A DNA stretch of 64,000 nt, taken from SSF53 sp036170535. GTDB lineage: Bacteria; Spirochaetota; Leptospiria; Leptospirales; Leptonemataceae. How positions within the stretch are numbered: position 1 is the first letter of the stretch; every line of letters starts with the position of its first letter. The position numbers were made by a program, and so were the translations under genes. Location of the stretch: the NCBI GenBank assembly GCA_036170535.1, contig JAVHPJ010000175.1:32917-96916 (forward strand), in the 5' to 3' direction. Shown piece after piece: positions 17,236 through 23,631 of this stretch. The notes beneath the pieces were generated by a model. It saw only the letters and a list, made by a program, of their open reading frames with translations, did no database searches and was not told the DNA's origin.

Positions 17236-17238
17236 CGC

Positions 17239-17249
17239 ATAGTTCCGAC
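17239..17249 (+). repeat. Dispersed 11-mer, left arm of nadB hairpin
   Basis: Exact plus-strand copy forming the left arm. Confidence 0.9.
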
Positions 17250-17266
17250 TGATCGCTCCGGCAGAC

Positions 17267-17277
17267 GTCGGAACTAT
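17267..17277 (-). repeat. Dispersed 11-mer, right arm of nadB hairpin
   Basis: Exact minus-strand copy forming the right arm. Confidence 0.9.
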
Positions 17278-17348
17278 GACGGCCGGTATCATGGCAAGCC
17301 CGGCCCTTTTGCCTTGACCGGGCGCCTCGATCTCCCATTCCTGACCCC

Positions 17349-17501
17349 ATGAACGAGAAGACGGCCAAGTTACTCAATCGTTACTCCCTGGCCAAAGGCG
17401 CGAACCCGAAGGAGCTTAAGCGCGAGTGGCTCTCACTGAACGCCCGCGAGCGCTTTCAAAAGCGCCAGACGCTGCTCCAGGCCCTGAAAGGCGGGAAATA
17501 A
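17349..17501 (+). CDS. Small basic hypothetical protein (50 aa)
   Basis: A 50-residue frame from an ATG at 17349 to a TAA at 17501. It is rich in Lys, Arg, Leu and Asn, and its two predicted helices are joined by the turn A-K-G-A-N-P-K-E-L-K. There is no signal peptide or membrane segment. The composition and clean start/stop in a gap otherwise without a gene suggest a real product. I have a weak impression of similar tiny proteins in Leptospira but cannot confirm it. The nadB hairpin is upstream, and the biotinyl-protein gene converges on it from the right. Confidence 0.5.
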   Translation: MNEKTAKLLNRYSLAKGANPKELKREWLSLNARERFQKRQTLLQALKGGK

Positions 17502-17534
17502 TTCAACAGGCGGGCTGTGGGGCGCCAATACCGG

Positions 17535-18047
17535 TCAGCCCTGCGCCGCTTCGGGCTTCAGCTCCACCAGCGCATCTTCCGGGGCGATAACCGCTCCCGG
17601 CGAACATGCAACGGCAACCACTTCGCCGTCGAAACCGGCCCGCAAAACGTTTTCCATTTTCATCGCTTCTACCGTGACCAGGCTGTCACCGCTGCGGACT
17701 CGATCTCCGATCTTTACGTGCACCGCGAGCACCTTACCGGGCATGGCCGACCGATGGATAGCAGCCTGAGCGCCGCCAGATACATCTCCGGGTGCGATTT
17801 CCTCAAACTTGTAGGCCCGACCTCCGAGGTGCAAAAAGTAGGTGCGGCCCTGGATTGCGTATTTGCCGGTCGTGTAGCCTTCCGGGCTCCGAATTTGAAA
17901 GGTTACGCTGTCCAGAAATTGCAAGTTCAAGGGGCCCAGGCGCACCTCGCTCTCGCCTTCTCGACGCAAAGTGCAGCTACTCTGGTCGCTCCGGTGGCGG
18001 ACCTCGGCGGTAAACTCCGCACCCTGGAAGAGGAAGTTCTTGAACAT
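17535..18047 (-). CDS. Stand-alone biotinyl (BCCP-like) carrier protein
   Basis: A 170-residue protein with a C-terminal biotinyl domain (about 95-165) carrying the biotin attachment motif E-A-M-K-M-E-N. The N-terminal part is beta-rich, like the linker domain of acyl-CoA carboxylase alpha chains. It should carry carboxybiotin for an acetyl-, propionyl- or other acyl-CoA carboxylase, but no biotin carboxylase or carboxyltransferase gene is in the window. Divergent from mazG, with 57 bases between starts. Confidence 0.85.
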   Translation of the reverse strand: MFKNFLFQGAEFTAEVRHRSDQSSCTLRREGESEVRLGPLNLQFLDSVTFQIRSPEGYTTGKYAIQGRTYFLHLGGRAYKFEEIAPGDVSGGAQAAIHRSAMPGKVLAVHVKIGDRVRSGDSLVTVEAMKMENVLRAGFDGEVVAVACSPGAVIAPEDALVELKPEAAQG

Positions 18048-18081
18048 CCGTTCAAGGAGCCGAGTTTGACCTGATTGTGTC

Positions 18082-18087
18082 TATAAT
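18082..18087 (+). promoter_or_regulatory. -10-like element (TATAAT) upstream of mazG
   Basis: A perfect TATAAT lies 17 bases before the mazG start, in the short divergent gap with the biotinyl-protein gene. No good -35 hexamer sits at normal spacing (a TTGACC is only 10 bases upstream), so this is a weak call. Confidence 0.35.
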
Positions 18088-18104
18088 TTTCCCCGGAATT
18101 CGAC

Positions 18105-18908
18105 ATGTCTGAACTGCAGCGCCTGCGCGATGTAACCCGCCGATTACGCGAACCGGCCGGGTGCGAGTGGGATCGAGCCCAGAACGCACAATCGATGCGG
18201 CCGTATTTGTTGGAAGAAATCTACGAACTTATCGAAGCCGTCGAAAGCGAAGATACGACCCATGTGCGCGAAGAATTGGGAGACGTTTTATTTCTTGTTT
18301 TCTTTTACGCGCGCCTTGCGGAAGAAGAGTCTTTGTATGATATTGAGTCGGTAGCCAGTCATGTCGCAGATAAGTTGATCCGTCGGCACCCGCATGTTTT
18401 TGGCGATGTAAAAGTTTCCGGCGTCGATGAAATCCTCAGCAACTGGCAACAAATCAAGGCGGCCGAAAAATCCGGAGCGGATTTTTCCAGGAATCGACGC
18501 CCGCCATCCGCTGTGCCGGCCAACACGGGTTTGCACCTGCCCGCCTTAATGCGGGCATTTGAAATCCAGAAGAAAGCCTCCGCCGTTCGTTTTGACTTCG
18601 CGGATGCGACCGCAACGATCAGCAAACTGCAGGAAGAGTTGAATGAATTAAAAGCGGAGATAGAGTCGGCCCGGCCTGACTTGAATCGTCTTGAATCGGA
18701 ACTCGGCGATCTTTTATTTTCAGCAGTCAACACTGCGCGGCATTTGAAAGTGAATCCCGAATTGGCTCTCAATCGGGCCAGTACTCGTTTTCTGTCCAGG
18801 TTTGAACAAATGGAATTGCTGGCGGAATCCGACGGCGGCACCCTCGGAGCTTTGTCCCTGGAACAACTGGATTCACTCTGGAAGTCGGTCAAGGCTGCAG
18901 AAGGCTAG
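18105..18908 (+). CDS. mazG: Nucleoside triphosphate pyrophosphohydrolase MazG
   Basis: A 267-residue, full-length MazG with two tandem MazG domains. The N-terminal domain has the metal-binding pattern E-E-I-Y-E-L-I-E-A and E-E-L-G-D-V-L-F, then R-R-H-P-H-V-F-G. The second domain has E-E-L-N-E-L-K-A-E-I and E-S-E-L-G-D-L-L-F. It hydrolyses (d)NTPs to monophosphates and pyrophosphate, a housecleaning role. murB follows 37 bases downstream on the same strand. Confidence 0.95.
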   Translation: MSELQRLRDVTRRLREPAGCEWDRAQNAQSMRPYLLEEIYELIEAVESEDTTHVREELGDVLFLVFFYARLAEEESLYDIESVASHVADKLIRRHPHVFGDVKVSGVDEILSNWQQIKAAEKSGADFSRNRRPPSAVPANTGLHLPALMRAFEIQKKASAVRFDFADATATISKLQEELNELKAEIESARPDLNRLESELGDLLFSAVNTARHLKVNPELALNRASTRFLSRFEQMELLAESDGGTLGALSLEQLDSLWKSVKAAEG

Positions 18909-18945
18909 TTTCTCCATAAACTTTACATTAATCTGGCGCGTTTAA

Positions 18946-20043
18946 ATGACCCTGGTCGTCGATTCATCGTCTCTGCCAATTGAGCAGGATGTCCTCCTCG
19001 CCCCCTTTACAACGCTTGGGTCGGGCGGCCGGTCGCGATATTTCTGTCGAGTCGCGTCCGTGGAACATCTGTCTGAGGCGTTGGAGTTCAGTCGGCGACG
19101 TGAGTGCCGGGTCTTTATTCTTGGCGGCGGAAGCAACGTCGTAGTCAGTGATGAAGGATTTCCGGGACTTACCATCAAACTGGAAATCCTTGGACGTAAC
19201 AGTTCCGACGCGAGTCCGAACGAAGTCATCGTCGCCGCCGCGGCGGGGGAGTCCTGGGATGGCCTGGTGGAATGGTCTGTGCAGCGCGGCCTGGCGGGGC
19301 TGGAGTGCCTGTCCGGCATACCAGGGTGCGTCGGCGCCACTCCGATTCAAAATGTCGGAGCCTATGGAGCCGAGGTTTCGCAGACGATAGCTGCTGTTCA
19401 TTGTCTGGACCGAATGACGGGGCGAATTGAGTCTTTTTTGAACCAGGATTGTAAATTCGGCTATCGAAGCAGCCGCTTCAAGTCAGGCGACCGAGGCCGA
19501 TATGTGGTCACTGGAGTCGACTTCCGTCTGCGTACGTCCGCCAATCCTGACATTGTTTATCCTGAATTGAAGGCTGCGCTCTTGCGGGATCACCCCGGCT
19601 TGATGGAAATCGGCGATCCGATCAAAAGGCTTAATGCAGTCCGGTCGACAGTCCTCTTGCTGCGTCGATCGAAGTCTATGGTTGTCGACCCTTCCGACCG
19701 AAATTCCCGATCTGTTGGATCTTTCTTTGTGAATCCAATCCTGTCTCTGTCAGAGTTCCGACAATTCCGGCGCAAATGCCGGGAAACTTCGCCTGAACTT
19801 GATCCGCCGCATTTCCAAGTCGGCGGTGCAATAAAGCTTTCTGCAGCCTGGCTGATTGAGCATGCGGGGTTTGCGCGCGGATTCACGGCCGGCGGCGTCG
19901 GAATATCAAGTAACCACGCTCTTGCCCTTGTAAACCTGGGCGGTAGTTCGTCGGAACTGTTACGATTGGCCGAGTCAATTCGGGACGCAGTTATGCTGCA
20001 CTTTGGCATAAAATTGGAACAGGAACCGGAAAATATCGTTTGA
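18946..20043 (+). CDS. murB: UDP-N-acetylenolpyruvoylglucosamine reductase
   Basis: A 365-residue MurB, the FAD/NADPH enzyme that reduces UDP-GlcNAc-enolpyruvate to UDP-MurNAc in peptidoglycan synthesis. It has the FAD-binding L-G-G-G-S-N-V segment and G-I-P-G-C-V-G-A-T-P-I-Q-N-V-G-A-Y-G. The catalytic serine region reads R-S-V-G-S-F-F-V-N-P, and the length fits the long E. coli-like type I form. It is not in a mur cluster here but follows mazG. Three copies of the 9-base core of the dispersed motif (AGTTCCGAC) lie inside (19201+, 19754+, 19950-), each with a change in the outer bases. Confidence 0.93.
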   Translation: MTLVVDSSSLPIEQDVLLAPFTTLGSGGRSRYFCRVASVEHLSEALEFSRRRECRVFILGGGSNVVVSDEGFPGLTIKLEILGRNSSDASPNEVIVAAAAGESWDGLVEWSVQRGLAGLECLSGIPGCVGATPIQNVGAYGAEVSQTIAAVHCLDRMTGRIESFLNQDCKFGYRSSRFKSGDRGRYVVTGVDFRLRTSANPDIVYPELKAALLRDHPGLMEIGDPIKRLNAVRSTVLLLRRSKSMVVDPSDRNSRSVGSFFVNPILSLSEFRQFRRKCRETSPELDPPHFQVGGAIKLSAAWLIEHAGFARGFTAGGVGISSNHALALVNLGGSSSELLRLAESIRDAVMLHFGIKLEQEPENIV

Positions 20044-20092
20044 AGGCGGAACGAAAGCAATTGCCGGGACCCCCTGATACGAGGGCGCAACC

Positions 20093-20599
20093 ATGCTTGA
20101 ACTTGAATCCTCCACGCCGGACGCGGAAGCGAGACAAGCTTTGCTTTCCGTTACAGTTTTGATTCCTGCTGAGCATCTGCCTCGATTCCGCAGAAGATTA
20201 CAGCAGCCGGGCCTGAATCCCAATCGGTACTTCCGATTCTTGCTGGAAAGGGCGACGGGTTCCGACGGGCGATCGAGCCGTCCTGGGCGCGTTCGAGTTC
20301 GGGCCCTCTACCAGGATCGCGGGCTTGATCTCGTGCGTTTTCATTTTCGCGTGGAGGCCGCGGCCTGGTTCGAGTTATCTCTATTGGCCCGAAGCGCCGG
20401 CGAGTCGCGCTGTCGTTTCTTCTGGCAGCTCGCGTTACTCGACTGTCTTGAAGATTATAACAAGGGGCAGGCGACGGGTGTGCAGCAACGCCGAGCCATA
20501 CTCTGGTGCGTCACGCTTATGGAGCGCGTGTCCGGGCGTTCAAGGTTGGCGGAGCGGCGACTGGAGATTCGGCCGCCGCCTGATGAATACTGCAATTAG
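20093..20599 (+). CDS. DUF1564-like protein
   Basis: A 168-residue protein whose central part (L-Y-Q-D-R-G-L-D-L ... F-R ... W-F-E-L-S-L-L-A-R ... S-R-C-R-F-F-W-Q-L-A-L-L-D) matches what I remember of DUF1564, a family of unknown function expanded in Leptospira. There is no signal peptide. The start at the ATG at 20093 is 50 bases after murB. The gene converges with, and overlaps by four bases, the small membrane protein gene on the minus strand. Its value here is mainly as a taxonomic marker. Confidence 0.65.
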   Translation: MLELESSTPDAEARQALLSVTVLIPAEHLPRFRRRLQQPGLNPNRYFRFLLERATGSDGRSSRPGRVRVRALYQDRGLDLVRFHFRVEAAAWFELSLLARSAGESRCRFFWQLALLDCLEDYNKGQATGVQQRRAILWCVTLMERVSGRSRLAERRLEIRPPPDEYCN

Positions 20600-20961
20600 C
20601 CGGCGCTTTTACGCTCCAACCAGCGCAGCAAATAAGTCCAAACACGGCTCAACTGGGCTAAGGCCAGAGCGGAAATGCAGATGTCCGCCCAGACCAGTTT
20701 ACCCGGGTCGGGCGCAACTTGCAGGGCCGCAAGCGCTCGAAGGGATGGAAACCAGAACGTGAGAACTACGGTAACAGACAGTACCAGAAGGTACTGTCCG
20801 ACTTGAAACCAGAGTCGGTCGCTGAACCGCGAAAGATAGGGTGCGCGATTCAAAGACTGGGTCGCCAGCTGGAGAAAAAGGCCAGTTACGCCGAATTGCA
20901 GTAAGAATTGTAAAATCTGGATTTCGACTCCCGGTGAGGTTGTGCTGGTTAGTAGCGGCAT
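20596..20961 (-). CDS. Small membrane protein of unknown function
   Basis: A 121-residue protein with two to three hydrophobic segments (about residues 15-35, 55-75 and 85-105) and a basic C-terminus. I do not recognise the family. It starts 18 bases after the rimI stop on the same strand, so it is probably translated from the same transcript, and it converges with the DUF1564 gene. Confidence 0.5.
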   Translation of the reverse strand: MPLLTSTTSPGVEIQILQFLLQFGVTGLFLQLATQSLNRAPYLSRFSDRLWFQVGQYLLVLSVTVVLTFWFPSLRALAALQVAPDPGKLVWADICISALALAQLSRVWTYLLRWLERKSAG

Positions 20962-20979
20962 TGCTGCTCCTGTATTGCA

Positions 20980-21444
20980 TCATGCAGTCCGATTTCTTGC
21001 CACCCACTCCATCAGGAGTGCATGCTCAGAACCCGCGTAATAGTTCCGACGAATAGAACGGACAATAAAGCCAACAGATTCATAGAGTTTTATGGCCGGC
21101 AAATTTTTTTCGTTCACTTCGAGGAAGCATTTGCCATTTTCGCCGAAGCGGGATAGAGTGAATGCACACAGATGTTGCATAATGTTGGATCCCAATCCCT
21201 GACGCCGCTTGTTGCGAGCTACGCCTATGCGAAGCAGCTCCGTCGCCTGCTCGGCAGGCAGAACGAGCAGCAGTGCATAGCCGACCAGTTGGTCATCGGG
21301 TCCGGCTGTTTGGCCTTCAGCATTGATGAGGACGGAATGGGCCGCGCTGCTGATCACAAAGTCGTTGATCTGGTTGCGGGACCAGGGGCGCTCAAAACTT
21401 TCAAGTTCCAACTGAGCAATTGCCGCAGTAAGTTGGTGGATCAT
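20980..21444 (-). CDS. rimI: GNAT acetyltransferase, RimI-like
   Basis: A 154-residue GNAT-fold protein with the acetyl-CoA binding loop R-R-Q-G-L-G-S, and E-V-N-E-K-N-L-P-A-I-K-L-Y-E-S-V-G-F followed by R-N-Y-Y, as in RimI (N-alpha-acetyltransferase of ribosomal protein S18). The ORF extends to 21528, but RimI proteins normally start close to the first helix, so I used the ATG at 21444. The 11-mer at 21040-21050 encodes part of the R-R-N-Y-Y motif. Confidence 0.8.
   Translation of the reverse strand: MIHQLTAAIAQLELESFERPWSRNQINDFVISSAAHSVLINAEGQTAGPDDQLVGYALLLVLPAEQATELLRIGVARNKRRQGLGSNIMQHLCAFTLSRFGENGKCFLEVNEKNLPAIKLYESVGFIVRSIRRNYYAGSEHALLMEWVARNRTA
21040..21050 (+). repeat. Dispersed 11-mer inside rimI (antisense; R-N-Y)
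   Basis: Exact plus-strand copy. On the gene's strand it contributes R-N-Y in a conserved part of RimI, in a different frame from the nadB copy. Confidence 0.9.
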
Positions 21445-21492
21445 ACTATACTCGGACTCGAATGGAAAGATGGATGCGAATAGGAGCCGACG

Positions 21493-22470
21493 ATGCCATA
21501 CGCGAAACTCCCTGGTGAAGTAGGTCACGTTTTTCCGGCGGGCGCTGCGCGCCGATCATATTCCACGCCGCGAATTCCCGCGACGCTCCTGCCATTTTTT
21601 ATCATTGTCCTGGTCGCGTGTGAACCGGCGGGAGACGCCATTCGCGGTCTTGGCGAAAGGAATCGGCGGCCGCCGGAGCGAACGCTTAACCAGGAAGAAT
21701 TGGCTCGCTGGGAACGCGATTTGAATCTCAGTCGCGCCCGCGCGGAAGAGCTGCACAAGGATATTCAAGAGCTCGTCCAGGAAAATAATCTACAGGCGAC
21801 CCTGGCGCGAAAAATCGCACGAGCATATCTTGACGCAGCTCGCTACGACATGGCCGCGGCCTACTATCAAGCCGCGGTTCGCGGCGAGACCCGGCCGGCT
21901 GCCGCCAGCGATCCCCGATTGCTCGAACAGGCGATACCCTTTTTCGATGAGGCCATGCTCCGAGGTTATCCGGATCCGGAAGTCTTTTTTGAGGCCGGGT
22001 TGTGCTACGCTAACGCTTCGCGGGCGTACGGCTGGGATCCGCGACGCCTGGCAATCGCCGTGCATCTGTTCGAGCGGATGGCAGCCATGAAACCGGACGA
22101 CTATCGTCCTCGGTATCAGTTGGCGCTCATTTATGCAAAAACGACCGAGTCGCGCTTTCGCAACGTCGCCCTTGGCGAAAGGCTCCTGCGTGAAATCATC
22201 GGGCGCGAGGAAGACAATATGCCCTCTCGCTTTGCACTGGCGCACATTCTCGCCGAGGATGGAAGATGGCAGGAGGCTGCCAATGAATATGCCGTCATTG
22301 TCGAGAGGCTGCAGGCGCTGCATCGACGCGGGGCGATACCGGGCCGTCCGGAAGATAATATGAATCTGGCCCAGGCGCGCAAGAATCTCGCGGCGCTTAA
22401 CGATTGCCTCCAAAATGAGTCCAGTTGCCCGATGGTCCCGGGCGTCGACGGTGATGAACCGTCGCGTTGA
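21493..22470 (+). CDS. TPR-repeat lipoprotein
   Basis: A 325-residue protein with an unusually long n-region, then a hydrophobic stretch ending in V-L-V-A-C (C43), a probable lipobox. After a Pro/Arg-rich linker there are several tetratricopeptide-like helical pairs (about 100-290). A role as periplasmic scaffold is inferred. The 3' end overlaps the start of dprA, so the two genes are probably coupled. Confidence 0.7.
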   Translation: MPYAKLPGEVGHVFPAGAARRSYSTPRIPATLLPFFIIVLVACEPAGDAIRGLGERNRRPPERTLNQEELARWERDLNLSRARAEELHKDIQELVQENNLQATLARKIARAYLDAARYDMAAAYYQAAVRGETRPAAASDPRLLEQAIPFFDEAMLRGYPDPEVFFEAGLCYANASRAYGWDPRRLAIAVHLFERMAAMKPDDYRPRYQLALIYAKTTESRFRNVALGERLLREIIGREEDNMPSRFALAHILAEDGRWQEAANEYAVIVERLQALHRRGAIPGRPEDNMNLAQARKNLAALNDCLQNESSCPMVPGVDGDEPSR

Positions 22471-23470
22471 ACTCGGCGCATTGCTTTGCGCCCTGCCGTA
22501 TCGCCGCGCCTTCCTGCACGAACTCAGCGCTCTGCGGCCGCGCGCTCTGCGTGAAGCTGACATCCAGGTTCTGCTCCGTTCGCGATTCACCTCCCTGGAA
22601 CTGGGCGCGGCGCATTTACGTGCGAAGTACGACATCGACTCAGCCTTAACGCGAGCCCGAGAGTCGATGGCCAGCGTGACGTGCTGGTTCGTCTGGGAGT
22701 CGGCTTATCCGGCCAGCCTCGCGGCGATCTTTGATCCGCCAGCCGCATTGTTTGTCCATAGTGTCGGAGCACGCGCATCCTCGGACGTTACTTCGATTTT
22801 CGAGCAGCCAGGGTTGGCAATTGTGGGAACCCGCAATCCCCATCCCGTCATGGCGACGGTTATCAGGCGATTGCTGCATTCCAGCCTGGCGGCGCGACCA
22901 GCCACTCCGGTCATCTCCGGTTTTGCGCGCGGCGTGGATCGCCTCGCGCATGCGGCCGCCATCGAATCGGGCGCGCCCGGCGTTGCCGTGCTGGGTGCGG
23001 GCGTCCTCATGCCCGGGCCGCGCTCTAATCTTGATCTTCTGCAGCAGGCGCGCGGCCGCGCCCCATTTTTGTTGGTATCAGAATTTGGTCTGACCACGCC
23101 CGGGCACGCCGGACACTTTCCCCGGCGCAATCGGATTATTGCCGGACTTTCCCGCCAGGTCGTCGTCGCCCAGGCGCCGGCCCGCAGCGGCGCGCTCATT
23201 ACCGCTGACTACGCAATTGAAGAAGGGCGCGACCTCATGGTTTTCGATCACCCGGTGCTTGACACGGAGCCAGGCTGCAACGATGGCGTCCGGCGCCTTC
23301 TGGCCGATGGCGCCGAGCGACTGGAGCTGGGTATCGACGCAGTCCTCTCTCGCTTTGACGAAGAATTCAGCCTCCCCGGCCGTCCTGCCACTGCCAGGCA
23401 ACTCGAGTTCTGGCGTGCGACCCTCGGCTCTGCACGCGAACTGGGTGGCGGCTACCTCCTGGAGGACTGA
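22454..23470 (+). CDS. dprA: DNA processing protein DprA
   Basis: A DprA/Smf protein that protects incoming single-stranded DNA and loads RecA during natural transformation; it is also common in non-competent bacteria. The Rossmann-like core shows A-I-V-G-T-R-N-P, S-G-F-A-R-G-V-D-R-L-A-H, V-A-V-L-G-A-G-V and F-P-R-R-N-R-I-I-A-G-L-S, the typical DprA signatures. The C-terminal winged helix is weak or absent. The ORF can begin at 22415, but the ATG at 22454 (338 residues) is more typical. It sits just before topA, a common bacterial gene order, and two copies of the dispersed 11-mer lie between them. Confidence 0.92.
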   Translation: MNRRVELGALLCALPYRRAFLHELSALRPRALREADIQVLLRSRFTSLELGAAHLRAKYDIDSALTRARESMASVTCWFVWESAYPASLAAIFDPPAALFVHSVGARASSDVTSIFEQPGLAIVGTRNPHPVMATVIRRLLHSSLAARPATPVISGFARGVDRLAHAAAIESGAPGVAVLGAGVLMPGPRSNLDLLQQARGRAPFLLVSEFGLTTPGHAGHFPRRNRIIAGLSRQVVVAQAPARSGALITADYAIEEGRDLMVFDHPVLDTEPGCNDGVRRLLADGAERLELGIDAVLSRFDEEFSLPGRPATARQLEFWRATLGSARELGGGYLLED

Positions 23471-23491
23471 GACTGGTCGACGGGATACGTC

Positions 23492-23502
23492 ATAGTTCCG
23501 AC
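23492..23502 (+). repeat. Dispersed 11-mer after dprA
   Basis: Exact copy 22 bases after the dprA stop. A degenerate inverted partner (GTCGGAATAT) follows from about 23520. Confidence 0.9.
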
Positions 23503-23592
23503 TCCGCGTCCCTGCAATCGTCGGAATATTATTGTAGAAAGCAGGCGGACGGTTCGCATTATGTCCTAAATCCCCGGAGCCCCGACCAGGTC

Positions 23593-23603
23593 GTCGGAAC
23601 TAT
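23593..23603 (-). repeat. Dispersed 11-mer before topA
   Basis: Exact inverted copy 29 bases before the topA start. Confidence 0.9.
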
Positions 23604-23631
23604 GACGACGGAGCCCTGACCGGACCAGCCA

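Larger units (their letters stand above)
17239..17277 (+). terminator. Hairpin built from an inverted pair of the dispersed 11-mer, after nadB
   Basis: ATAGTTCCGAC (17239-17249) and its exact reverse complement (17267-17277) are separated by 17 bases. With one extra C-G pair they make a 12-bp stem beginning four bases after the nadB stop. There is no long T-tract. The arrangement copies what uptake-sequence pairs do downstream of genes in Neisseria; the terminator role is inferred. Confidence 0.6.
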
